A stretch of 5,883 bases of DNA from Sulfurimonas sp. (GTDB lineage Bacteria > Campylobacterota > Campylobacteria > Campylobacterales > Sulfurimonadaceae): positions 1-5,883 of the forward strand of contig NZ_JALNZY010000103.1 in NCBI RefSeq assembly GCF_023229105.1, read 5' to 3'. Positions 1 to 5,883 of the stretch are shown here, in pieces (position 1 is the first letter of the stretch; every line of letters begins with the position of its first letter). Both the position numbers and the translations under genes were made by a program. Below the pieces are notes generated by a model, which saw nothing but the letters and a program-made list of their open reading frames with translations, did not search any database and had not been told where the DNA came from.

Positions 1-655
1 CTTTTAATTTTTTAATAGTATTGATAGGGTCGTCCATCTTTGCTACAAGCATAGAGTTTGCATGGAGTGGAATATCAGAACGGGTAAACGCTTCAGAAGC
101 AGGAGAGAGGTCATCCGTATTTGTCTCGCCAGGAACTTTAAATACAGTAACCGTAATCTCATCCGCAAGCGCGGGCTTAGAAGTAAACCACTCGGCATTT
201 GCCCATGAGTTCATAACTTCTACTGCATGGGGATTCCCAGCTTTATACAACTCTTCAACATCGTTAAATGCGTCATAAACAAGAAGTGTGTGCTTAAGAG
301 CTTCAACAGCAGCTTTAACAACTTCGCTATTTGCAGAAGTTAAACAATCTACTAGAGGTTTAACATTGTAACCACCTAGCATCATACCCATGATTTTAGC
401 CGCATGCGCAGGAGCAATTCCCTTAACAGCTATTTTTTCAGATGCAATATCATTTAAAAAGGCAGCCTTTACATATGCTGCATCATCAACACCCGGAGAT
501 ACGCGATTTGTAAGAAGGTCCAATAGCTCATCTGTATAGTTGCTCTTAATTAACTCTATTAATTCTGCTGTTTGCTTAGCAGAAAGTGGAAGCGGCGGTA
601 CGCCAAGTTCCGCTCTTTCTTGTTCATGCGCTGTATATGCTTGTAAAAATGCCAT
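1..655 (-). CDS. acnB: Aconitate hydratase B, N-terminal part (cut by window edge)
   Basis: Cytoplasmic [4Fe-4S] enzyme that interconverts citrate and isocitrate through cis-aconitate (TCA cycle; in autotrophic Campylobacterota also the reductive TCA cycle). Only the first 218 codons are present, and the gene continues past base 1. The translation begins MAFLQAYTAHEQERAELGVP and carries AcnB-specific landmarks: LLTNRVSPGVDDAAYVKAAF and GGYNVKPLVD in the N-terminal HEAT-like domain (about residues 1-150), then EWFTSKPALA, TVTVFKVPGETNTDDLSPA (ETNTDD at 177-182) and DIPLHA at the start of the swivel domain. These align well with E. coli AcnB as I remember it. The cluster of iron-sulphur cysteines lies further downstream and cannot be checked. 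The ATG at 655-653 is chosen because AGGAA (665-661) sits 5 nt upstream and the family N-terminus begins there. No frameshift is seen. The gene has its own promoter and is not obviously co-transcribed with the upstream ftsK pair, although read-through is possible. Confidence 0.96.
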   Translation of the reverse strand, partial: MAFLQAYTAHEQERAELGVPPLPLSAKQTAELIELIKSNYTDELLDLLTNRVSPGVDDAAYVKAAFLNDIASEKIAVKGIAPAHAAKIMGMMLGGYNVKPLVDCLTSANSEVVKAAVEALKHTLLVYDAFNDVEELYKAGNPHAVEVMNSWANAEWFTSKPALADEITVTVFKVPGETNTDDLSPASEAFTRSDIPLHANSMLVAKMDDPINTIKKLK

Positions 656-685
656 TGTTATTCCTGTTTATAAATTTAATAGGAG

Positions 686-691
686 ATTATA
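686..691 (-). promoter_or_regulatory. Putative sigma-70 -10 element of acnB
   Basis: Read on the minus strand, this is a perfect TATAAT, about 30 nt upstream of the acnB ATG. That would put the transcription start near 679 and give a leader of about 24 nt containing the AGGAA ribosome site. No convincing -35 hexamer is seen at the right spacing, which is usual in Campylobacterota. A second AT-rich candidate, TGTATATT, lies just upstream. The call rests on motif and position only. Confidence 0.45.
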
Positions 692-717
692 ACTAAATAT
701 ACAAACGCTAAGATGAC

Positions 718-780
718 AGTGTTACAAAAGTAAACATAGGCAATGAATATTATTCAAAATGTGTTTATTTTTGTAACACT
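718..780. repeat. 63-bp imperfect palindrome between ftsK pair and acnB
   Basis: The left arm 718-736 and right arm 762-780 are 19 nt each and match as inverted repeats at 18 of 19 positions (AGTGTTACAAAAGTAAACA against AGTGTTACAAAAATAAACA when the right arm is reverse-complemented). Inside the loop a second dyad, TGAATA/TATTCA (744-749 and 751-756), is almost co-centred with the outer one. The right arm includes two bases of the stop codon of the 130-residue gene, and the left arm ends about 27 bp upstream of the acnB -10. Neither side has a proper T-tract, so it is not a textbook intrinsic terminator. It could still end or stabilise the ftsK-pair mRNA, act as a double operator upstream of acnB, or be a small mobile-element remnant. 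The structure is seen directly; its function is unknown. Confidence 0.8.
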
Positions 781-1171
781 ATAGATTTCTAAAATTTAAT
801 TCGGCATCAATTATCTCTCTGTTTTTACCGCTATAGTTACTTTTTAACCATAAAAGATAAGAATCTGGCAAATCTTTATAGCATAGTCCCTTGTATTTTC
901 CAAACTCAACTCTTTGCGTCTGCTGTGCTACTAGAAAATTCTCTTCACAAACTGCATTGATTGAACTCTTTTGTAAAAGCGATACAAACTCGCTAAATTC
1001 TAATCTTTTTTGAATAACAAAAGCGTAAGTGCCAAAATCAAAAAAGCCCTTTCTGAGTTTTACAAAGGACTCTATAGCTTGTATCTGCTCTACAGATAAT
1101 TGCTCTAAATTTTCTACATGTACACTAAAGGAGTTGTGAAATCTAGTAAAAATAAAATGTGCTTTATGCAT
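779..1171 (-). CDS. Small protein with ExoX-C/DUF3820-like C-terminal motif, function unknown
   Basis: This encodes 130 residues and ends in TAG inside a large palindrome. I do not recognise the N-terminal half (about 1-85). It begins MHKAHFIFTRFHNSF, is mixed alpha/beta in character, and has no signal peptide or membrane segment. The C-terminal part holds VEFGKYKG (88-95) followed by YKDLPDSYLLWLKSN (98-112). This strongly resembles the short 'FGKyKG...lPxxYLxWl' module found at the C-terminus of exodeoxyribonuclease X-type proteins and in DUF3820 proteins. No exonuclease DEDD catalytic motifs are present, so nuclease activity should not be assumed. The ATG overlaps the ftsK stop codon as TAATG (1173-1169) and has only a weak ribosome site, so translation probably depends on ribosomes finishing ftsK. 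That coupling suggests, but does not prove, a role linked to FtsK or DNA processing. The family assignment comes from motif memory. Confidence 0.82.
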   Translation of the reverse strand: MHKAHFIFTRFHNSFSVHVENLEQLSVEQIQAIESFVKLRKGFFDFGTYAFVIQKRLEFSEFVSLLQKSSINAVCEENFLVAQQTQRVEFGKYKGLCYKDLPDSYLLWLKSNYSGKNREIIDAELNFRNL

Positions 1172-3372
1172 TAGAGTATTTCACGGATACCTTTGGAGTT
1201 TGGAGAGGACAACACCCCTTCTCCCTCTAGTTGCTCTATAAGTCTTGCGGATTTGTTATAACCAATTTGAAGTTTTCTTTGAAGATAGGATATAGAAGTT
1301 TTTCTATCTGTTAAAACAACATTTCTAGCTTCGCCAAAGAGAGGATCAAGCTCCTCGTATGTGTCGTTTGATGATGAATTATCTTCACTCTCTTCGAGCA
1401 AAAAACGCTTGTCATAGTTTGGCTCTCTTTGTGATTTTATAAAATCTACAATTTTTTCTATCTCCTCCTCTGTACTCCATGGTGCATGTAGGCGCACCAA
1501 GCCCGTTGAGCCGGGAGGAGTAAAAAGCATATCCCCTTTTCCTAAAAGTGATTCCGCACCCTGTTGGTCTAAAATAATCTTAGAGTCAACTTTCTGCCCT
1601 ACTCTGTACGAGATGCGAGAGGGAAGATTTGCTTTGATAAGTCCTGTTACGACATCCACGGAAGGTCTTTGAGTTGCCACAACAAGATGTATCCCCGATG
1701 CTCTTGCCATCTGCGCCAATCTCGCTATAGAGTGTTCGACATCTTTTCCGCTTGTCATCATCAAATCAGCCAATTCATCTATGATTACAACAATATATGG
1801 AAGGTGCTCGCCGCCGGTTTTTTTAACTTTGTCGTTGTAGTTCTCTATATTTTTTGTTCTGTTTTCACTCATTAAAGAGTAGCGTCTCTCCATCTCTCCA
1901 ACCATATTGTTAAGAGCAACAATAGCTTGCTTTGCCTTTGTAATAACGGGAGTTAGCAGATGAGGAATATCGTTGTAGATAGAGAACTCAAGCATCTTAG
2001 GGTCAATCATAAGAAGTCTAAGCTGATCAGGCGAATTTTTATATAAAAGCGAGAGTATCATGGCATTTATCCCTACACTTTTACCGCTTCCGGTTGTTCC
2101 CGCTATTAAGAGGTGGGGGAGTTTTTTCAAATCCGTTATAAAGGGTTTTCCTACTATATCCTTTCCCAGCACGATAGTAAGAGGAGAGGAGGACTCTTTA
2201 AAAAGCTTGCTATCGATTAAATCTCTAAGAAAAATTGTGTCTATTTTTTCATTTGGTATCTCTATTCCGACAACATCTTTACCTGGAATTGGAGCTTGTA
2301 TACGGATAGTCTCGGCCGAGAGAGCCATCGCTAAATCGTCTTGAAGATTTAAAATGCGAGAAACTTTTACATTTGCCGCGGGCTTAAACTCAAAAGTTGA
2401 AACTACCGGACCTGCATATGTTCTTACAACATCGCCCTCTATCTTAAAATGTGCAAGTTTTTCTATAAGAAATTTTATCTTACCATCCAACTCGCTCTCA
2501 TCTACGCTGTGTGTTTTATTGTTTGGTTTTTGCAAAAAGTCAACAGAAGGAAGCTTAAAGTTTTTCGGCTTTTCAACCTCTCCTTTTTCAATAGACTCTA
2601 AAAGTTTTGCATTTTCTTCAAGCTCATCAACTATGATTGCATTTTTTTGCTCTTTTATCTCATTTACAAGTTCCACTATATTTTGCTGTTTTACCTCAGG
2701 TAACTTTGTGCGTGCTTCTGGCTGCTCTTTTTTTGAGACAACCTCTTTTCTGAGGTAAGCCGGTTTATCTATCTCCTCCTCAAAACAATCATCAGAAATA
2801 TCTTTGTTAAACTCCTGTTTTTGGAGATTTTTCTGCTCAGCTTTTTTTTCTTCTACGTATCTGCTCTTATTCTGTTTTTTCATCTCTTTAGATGCAATGC
2901 TTTGAGGATTGAAAAATCTCTTTTTTACTTTATTTAAAAATATATCCACCATCTCATGAGCACTTTTATCAAAAACAATAACCACAGGCAAAAGCGTGAT
3001 AATAAACCAAAAAGTCCAAAGCCCGAATGTTCCTATATATGGAGATAGAAAGTCAGAAAAATTGGCACCGATTTCTCCGCGCAAGTTATCTGTTATAAGC
3101 AGTGCCTGAGCTAATAAGAATGAAAAAAGCACCAAAAAAGAGGCAACTATCAGCTCAATTTTTCTTATATTTAATCTGCTGTCTTTATAAAAATAGTAAA
3201 GAGGAATCATAAAAGCGAAAATATATATGTAAGACGTATAACCAAAATATTTATGATTATATGAAGCAAATGTAGCCCCATAACTGCCCATTAGAGCAGT
3301 GTCTCCTAAAAGCGTAGCAAATCCAAGGTATACTAATATACCAAAACTTATTATAAATATAGTGTCTTTCAA
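1171..3372 (-). CDS. ftsK: DNA translocase FtsK
   Basis: This encodes 733 residues: an inner-membrane, septum-located, ATP-driven double-stranded DNA pump that clears and aligns the chromosome terminus at division and promotes dimer resolution by Xer recombination (in this phylum usually the single recombinase XerH). The N-terminus has four hydrophobic segments (about 5-22, 46-62, 72-93, 114-135). A Lys/Glu-rich charged linker (about 147-290) follows, much shorter than that of E. coli FtsK. The motor begins near 296, with the alpha part including GPVVSTFEFKP (321-331). Walker A is GTTGSGKS (425-432) and Walker B is VVIIDELADL (528-537), followed by RLAQMARASGIHLVVATQRP (551-570). The C-terminal gamma winged helix, about 678-733, includes SYLQRKLQIGYNKSARLIEQLE and is the DNA-orienting and Xer-activating domain. 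All key residues look intact. The start is TTG (3372-3370), with AGGAAG 7 nt upstream. The stop overlaps the start of the next gene by one base. Confidence 0.97.
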   Translation of the reverse strand: MKDTIFIISFGILVYLGFATLLGDTALMGSYGATFASYNHKYFGYTSYIYIFAFMIPLYYFYKDSRLNIRKIELIVASFLVLFSFLLAQALLITDNLRGEIGANFSDFLSPYIGTFGLWTFWFIITLLPVVIVFDKSAHEMVDIFLNKVKKRFFNPQSIASKEMKKQNKSRYVEEKKAEQKNLQKQEFNKDISDDCFEEEIDKPAYLRKEVVSKKEQPEARTKLPEVKQQNIVELVNEIKEQKNAIIVDELEENAKLLESIEKGEVEKPKNFKLPSVDFLQKPNNKTHSVDESELDGKIKFLIEKLAHFKIEGDVVRTYAGPVVSTFEFKPAANVKVSRILNLQDDLAMALSAETIRIQAPIPGKDVVGIEIPNEKIDTIFLRDLIDSKLFKESSSPLTIVLGKDIVGKPFITDLKKLPHLLIAGTTGSGKSVGINAMILSLLYKNSPDQLRLLMIDPKMLEFSIYNDIPHLLTPVITKAKQAIVALNNMVGEMERRYSLMSENRTKNIENYNDKVKKTGGEHLPYIVVIIDELADLMMTSGKDVEHSIARLAQMARASGIHLVVATQRPSVDVVTGLIKANLPSRISYRVGQKVDSKIILDQQGAESLLGKGDMLFTPPGSTGLVRLHAPWSTEEEIEKIVDFIKSQREPNYDKRFLLEESEDNSSSNDTYEELDPLFGEARNVVLTDRKTSISYLQRKLQIGYNKSARLIEQLEGEGVLSSPNSKGIREIL

Positions 3373-3379
3373 ACTATAA

Positions 3380-3385
3380 CTTCCT
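3380..3385 (-). promoter_or_regulatory. Shine-Dalgarno site that fixes the TTG start of ftsK
   Basis: On the minus strand AGGAAG (3385-3380), preceded by an A-run, lies 7 nt before the TTG at 3372-3370. No ATG or GTG lies in a comparable position, and the reading frame from this TTG gives the complete first membrane segment. This supports the rare initiation codon. Confidence 0.75.
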
Positions 3386-3431
3386 TTTTTACCTTAAAAA
3401 GATTAAATTTAATCGGTATTAATGAAAGTGA

Positions 3432-3446
3432 AGTATAACAAAAAAT
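3432..3446 (-). promoter_or_regulatory. Putative sigma-70 promoter of ftsK (extended -10)
   Basis: The minus strand reads ATTTTTTGTTATACT here: a T-run, then TG-N and TATACT (3437-3432, one mismatch to TATAAT). This matches the Campylobacterota sigma-70 pattern of a T-rich stretch plus TGnTATAAT with no fixed -35. The predicted start of transcription is near 3425, giving a leader of about 50 nt before the ftsK TTG. It would let ftsK and the following small gene be expressed independently of flgL. The same T-run also forms one arm of an adjacent AT-rich dyad. Confidence 0.6.
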
Positions 3447-3465
3447 GCTTTATAAAGGATTTTTT
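3440..3465. terminator. AT-rich dyad after flgL, possible weak terminator
   Basis: This 26-bp near-perfect palindrome has an A-run, a central CTTTATAAAG and a T-run, with one mismatched pair. It starts 8 bp after the flgL stop codon. In the minus-strand transcript it forms a short hairpin followed by U6, so it could be a weak intrinsic terminator for flgL. The stem is almost entirely A-U and has only one G-C pair, so efficiency is doubtful. It also overlaps the T-run of the ftsK promoter, which may be the real reason for the sequence. Confidence 0.4.
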
Positions 3466-3473
3466 GGGCTATA

Positions 3474-5612
3474 TTACAGATAATAGACTAAACTAAGTTT
3501 TGAAACTTTAGCCGCCGTTGCGAGCATTGCTTCATAATTAGTATTTAGTTTTGCCAAAGTCAGTGAAGCCTCAGCCATATCTGTATCAATTATAGCTGAT
3601 CTTAAGCTTTTAGAGCTTATATCTAGAAGTTCAGTTCTTTGCAATGATGTGTCTAATGCATTTGTCTGTACACCAACCTGAGAGTGGGCTCTGTAAACAT
3701 GATCTTGAAGGTCATCCATCATGGCTATAGCGTTTTCTATACCTACGTTCCTTGCATCTCCAGAACTGCTGTCTGGATAGAGCTTGTAATTTTCAACTGA
3801 TTTTATAATCTCATCTAAAGTCTTAAAAAAATCTGTCTTTGGATCACGCACAGTTATGGCATTATTTGTATTAAAAGTCATAACAGAAGCATCAGCACTA
3901 AAATCAGCACTGTTTGCATCATAGATTGCAAGTGTTGCTTTTGTATTGCTTTTGCCAATCTCTTCAAACTGCATTTTCCCGTCATGACTTAAAAATGTCC
4001 TCCCCATAATATCAGCCGCCTTAATAGCATCATCATATTCTGCTGAACTTCCCGGTGTATTAGCTGGCAGCTTATTAGTAGAGAGCATATTTACGACATC
4101 CATAAACTGCTTGTATGTCATCTTATCGCCATCTACAGCTGCTCTTGGCGTTTCAGCATTATAGATATTGTAAGTATTGCCACCAACACTAAAGGTTGAA
4201 CCTCCGGCTAATAAATCAACCTGTGCACTATAAGCAATTCCGTTAACATCGGTTCCCTCCACGACAAAAGATGTTCCGTTAAGTGTTCCCGCCACTCCTT
4301 GAGAGAGGTCCGCTACTTCTGAGAGTTTAGTTGAAGCAGTCGCAAATGCATTTGTCTCTTTAACAATTTGCGGAGTTGCAGAAGAGAGTCTTGCACCATC
4401 TTTACTAAATTGGGTTCTGTCATATATAGTGCCTTCGATACCGTTTGTTGCGGCAACGCTATCAGCCGAGGTTAAAGATGATTTCATAAACTCTTTTACA
4501 TGAAGATTCGAATTTGCCGCTGTTGAAGTACCAAACATTATTTTATCAAAGCTTGTCTCACCCAAGCCTAGATTGTCGATTTGCCCTACGTTTGCGCCAT
4601 AGACAGCCAAATTGTCTATGTTAGCCTCATCCAATGCTGTTCCGCCATTTTGCAAATCAGTGGCACCAACCATATGAAAATCTATTTTACTTGAGCCTTT
4701 TATCTTATCTTCTATTACAATTTGCCCATTTAGATTCATACTGACATTAACAACATTAATTTCAGGAGTGTTCCCATATATATCACCAATTTTTTTTAGC
4801 AGATCGTCAATCTTCTCATCATCGCTCATAGAAACTTTTTCTTTGAAAGAAGTTCCACTGCTTGTTGTTCCACTGATATAAAAGAAGTGCTTTGGCACTC
4901 CTACGTCTACCACATTATCGCCATCTCCCATCAAATCACGAATGGTATCACTACTTGTAATATGCCTAGAATTGCCTTGCACGGCAGAATCTAAGAAATC
5001 AGGATATTTCATACTTAAGTTAGTTTGAACAACATTTGTCGTTACTTCTCTTTTTACCAACTTCTTTTCACCAAGAAAAAGCTCATCTCCACTTATGTTG
5101 TACTGTTGTGATGTTTTTGAACCGGTAAATGCTTTTAATAATCCGTCATTACCCATATACGAACCATCTTCCGAAATCGGCTTTACATCAACGGCAGAAC
5201 CTGAAAAAATATACTGCCCACTTATAGAAGTATTTGCCAAATTTCTAAAATGTTCTTCTATAGATCTAAGCTCCTGAGCAGTTGCATCAAGAGAAGCCTC
5301 ACTATTAGTTTCATTTGCGGCACCCAACAAAAGAGTTCTCATACGATTCATAGATGTTTCAAATTCATTTAAAATAGCATCTGATTGATCAGACATTTTA
5401 AGAGCACTCTTAGTGCTGTTTTTTACCTGTCCGAGGGTTGATATCTCATTATCTAGTCTCATGGTTTCAGTAAATGTTCTTATATCATCATGAGCATACT
5501 GAATATTGAGTTCTGATGCTATTTGCTTATTTACATTAAAAAGATTCTCAGTTAATTGTGAATTACTCTGAGAATATATACTCTTGTAATACATATTGCT
5601 TGTAATTCTCAT
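3474..5612 (-). CDS. flgL: Flagellar hook-associated protein 3, FlgL (hook-filament junction)
   Basis: This encodes 712 residues from the chosen start: an extracellular structural protein exported by the flagellar type III apparatus, forming with FlgK the junction between hook and filament. The N-terminal flagellin-like D0/D1 helices (about 1-145) begin MRITSNMYYKSIYSQ and include SALKMSDQSDAILNEFETSM and NLANTSISGQYIFSGS, a classic FlgL signature. The C-terminal helices (about 620-712) contain MDDLQDHVYRAHSQVGVQTN and end TNYEAMLATAAKVSKLSLVYYL. The middle (about 150-615) is a long variable, Ser/Thr/Asn-rich, surface-exposed insertion. It makes the protein far longer than the enterobacterial form (about 317 residues) but similar to Campylobacter FlgL. 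An in-frame ATG at 5624 would add MGCA. The ATG at 5612 is preferred because it gives the family N-terminus, has GGGG 6 nt upstream, and leaves a protein with no cysteine, as expected for flagellar axial proteins. A sigma-54 promoter lies upstream. Confidence 0.95.
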   Translation of the reverse strand: MRITSNMYYKSIYSQSNSQLTENLFNVNKQIASELNIQYAHDDIRTFTETMRLDNEISTLGQVKNSTKSALKMSDQSDAILNEFETSMNRMRTLLLGAANETNSEASLDATAQELRSIEEHFRNLANTSISGQYIFSGSAVDVKPISEDGSYMGNDGLLKAFTGSKTSQQYNISGDELFLGEKKLVKREVTTNVVQTNLSMKYPDFLDSAVQGNSRHITSSDTIRDLMGDGDNVVDVGVPKHFFYISGTTSSGTSFKEKVSMSDDEKIDDLLKKIGDIYGNTPEINVVNVSMNLNGQIVIEDKIKGSSKIDFHMVGATDLQNGGTALDEANIDNLAVYGANVGQIDNLGLGETSFDKIMFGTSTAANSNLHVKEFMKSSLTSADSVAATNGIEGTIYDRTQFSKDGARLSSATPQIVKETNAFATASTKLSEVADLSQGVAGTLNGTSFVVEGTDVNGIAYSAQVDLLAGGSTFSVGGNTYNIYNAETPRAAVDGDKMTYKQFMDVVNMLSTNKLPANTPGSSAEYDDAIKAADIMGRTFLSHDGKMQFEEIGKSNTKATLAIYDANSADFSADASVMTFNTNNAITVRDPKTDFFKTLDEIIKSVENYKLYPDSSSGDARNVGIENAIAMMDDLQDHVYRAHSQVGVQTNALDTSLQRTELLDISSKSLRSAIIDTDMAEASLTLAKLNTNYEAMLATAAKVSKLSLVYYL

Positions 5613-5662
5613 AGCACACCCCATAATTTTTATCTTATATGCAAATAATATATAAAATATTA

Positions 5663-5678
5663 AGCAAAATAAGTTCCA
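5663..5678 (-). promoter_or_regulatory. Sigma-54 (RpoN) promoter of flgL
   Basis: The minus strand reads TGGAACTTATTTTGCT: the invariant GG (5677-5676) and GC (5665-5664) are separated by exactly 10 nt. It matches the TGGCACG-N4-TTGCW consensus at all but two defined positions (C to A and G to T). Transcription should start near 5652, about 40 nt before the flgL ATG. RpoN control, activated by the FlgS/FlgR two-component pair, is established for hook and rod genes in Campylobacter and Helicobacter, which fits this gene. Confidence 0.78.
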
Positions 5679-5718
5679 CTCAAACTATATCGGCAAAAAT
5701 CCATTTACTTTTTGAGTG
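5677..5718. repeat. 8-bp inverted repeat flanking the flgL upstream region
   Basis: CACTCAAA (5677-5684) and TTTGAGTG (5711-5718) form a perfect inverted repeat separated by 26 bp. The left arm touches the -24 element of the flgL sigma-54 promoter, and the right arm lies about 45 bp upstream of the divergent tRNA gene. It may be a regulator-binding dyad, or chance in AT-rich DNA. Confidence 0.4.
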
Positions 5719-5746
5719 CATAACTTAGATTTAAGTAATAAGTCAC

Positions 5747-5752
5747 TATTAT
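5747..5752 (+). promoter_or_regulatory. Candidate -10 element of tRNA-Leu
   Basis: TATTAT ends 11 bp before the first base of the tRNA, a suitable place for a -10 with a very short leader. No good -35 is visible. The call is based on position and one AT-rich hexamer only; the neighbouring sequence offers alternatives. Confidence 0.3.
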
Positions 5753-5763
5753 TTCGTTTTTAA

Positions 5764-5847
5764 GCCAGAGTGGTGGAACGGTATACACGGCGGATTCAAA
5801 ATCCGCTGCCTTCGGGCTTAGGGGTTCAAATCCCCTCTCTGGTACCA
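5764..5847 (+). tRNA. tRNA-Leu, anticodon CAA (reads UUG)
   Basis: This is an 84-nt class II tRNA with an encoded CCA end. The acceptor stem GCCAGAG (5764-5770) pairs with CTCTGGT (5837-5843), including one terminal G-U pair, followed by discriminator A and CCA (5845-5847). The anticodon stem GCGGA/TCCGC (5790-5794 and 5802-5806) encloses the loop TTCAAAA, with anticodon CAA at 5797-5799. A long variable arm, GCC-TTCG-GGC, and a T-arm with GGGGTTCAAATCCCC complete the cloverleaf. The long variable arm, A73 and CAA anticodon all agree with leucine identity. It is transcribed divergently from flgL. Confidence 0.97.
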
Positions 5848-5856
5848 TACTTCTTT

Positions 5857-5878
5857 AAATCCCTAAAAATAGGGCTTT
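5857..5878 (+). terminator. Terminator-like hairpin after tRNA-Leu
   Basis: CCCTA (5861-5865) and TAGGG (5870-5874) enclose an AAAA loop. The flanking AAA (5857-5859) and TTT (5876-5878) extend the stem beyond one mismatch. It begins 10 nt after the tRNA CCA end. The T-run is short (CTTTC), so termination strength is uncertain, and the window ends 5 nt later. The symmetry means it could also serve a minus-strand gene coming from the right. Confidence 0.55.
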
Positions 5879-5883
5879 CAAAA

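Noticed and set aside
21..278. Open frame of 85 codons on the plus strand
   Set aside because: It lies wholly antisense to the unmistakable acnB coding sequence, has no ribosome site and has no recognisable protein features.
150..615. Idea that the long middle part of FlgL (residue numbers given as start and end) is a horizontally acquired insertion
   Set aside because: Long variable central domains are normal for FlgL in this phylum, and codon use looks the same as in the flanking helices.
718..780. Annotating the palindrome as a classic rho-independent terminator
   Set aside because: The stem is AT-rich, the loop is about 25 nt, and neither side is followed by a run of T. It is therefore listed as a repeat of unknown role.
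1669..1875. Plus-strand open frame of 68 codons with several cysteines
   Set aside because: It is antisense to the Walker B region of ftsK; the cysteines come from the reverse reading and show no zinc-finger or other spacing that would stand alone.
2060..2758. Two plus-strand open frames (94 and 134 codons) opposite ftsK
   Set aside because: They are antisense to the conserved motor and linker of FtsK. The second is a Ser/Phe-rich string, as expected from the reverse of Lys/Glu-rich codons, so it is a shadow frame.
5095..5277. Plus-strand open frame of 60 codons
   Set aside because: It is antisense to the N-terminal part of flgL, with no upstream ribosome site.
5764..5883. tRNA 3' end as a possible integration (att) site
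   Set aside because: Only 36 bases follow the tRNA in this window. No integrase gene or direct repeat of the tRNA end is visible, so there is no support.

Overview
This looks like a core chromosomal segment of a Campylobacterota (Epsilonproteobacteria) genome, plausibly a Sulfurimonas-like or related sulfur or hydrogen oxidiser. The evidence is the AT-rich base composition, the genes themselves (a B-type aconitase, a compact FtsK, and a long FlgL of about 710 residues) and a promoter of the TTTTTTGnTATA type typical of this phylum. From memory, flgL and ftsK are also neighbours in Campylobacter jejuni. The genus is an inference and was not tested by any search.

Layout from left to right: (1) 1-655, minus strand: the N-terminal 218 codons of acnB, which runs off the left edge. 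(2) 656-778: the acnB leader and promoter, and a striking 63-bp imperfect palindrome (718-780). (3) 779-1171, minus: a 130-residue protein with a C-terminal FGKYKG...LPxxYLxWL motif. Its start codon overlaps the ftsK stop codon by one base (TAATG). (4) 1171-3372, minus: a complete ftsK DNA translocase gene starting at TTG. (5) 3373-3473: the ftsK promoter, leader and a small AT-rich dyad. (6) 3474-5612, minus: a complete flgL encoding hook-filament junction protein HAP3. (7) 5613-5763: a divergent regulatory region with a sigma-54 promoter for flgL and the upstream region of the tRNA gene. (8) 5764-5847, plus: tRNA-Leu(CAA), followed by a terminator-like hairpin at the right edge.

All protein genes lie on the minus strand and the tRNA is divergent. 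ftsK and the 130-residue gene form a translationally coupled pair. flgL probably belongs to the RpoN-controlled flagellar hierarchy. acnB has its own -10 element and serves central carbon metabolism (oxidative or reductive TCA cycle). I see no CRISPR array, insertion sequence, toxin-antitoxin or defence system, and no clear sign of an unknown multi-gene system. The points most worth a second look are the 63-bp palindrome between the ftsK pair and acnB, the small ExoX-C/DUF3820-like protein coupled to FtsK, and the dyad overlapping the flgL sigma-54 promoter.
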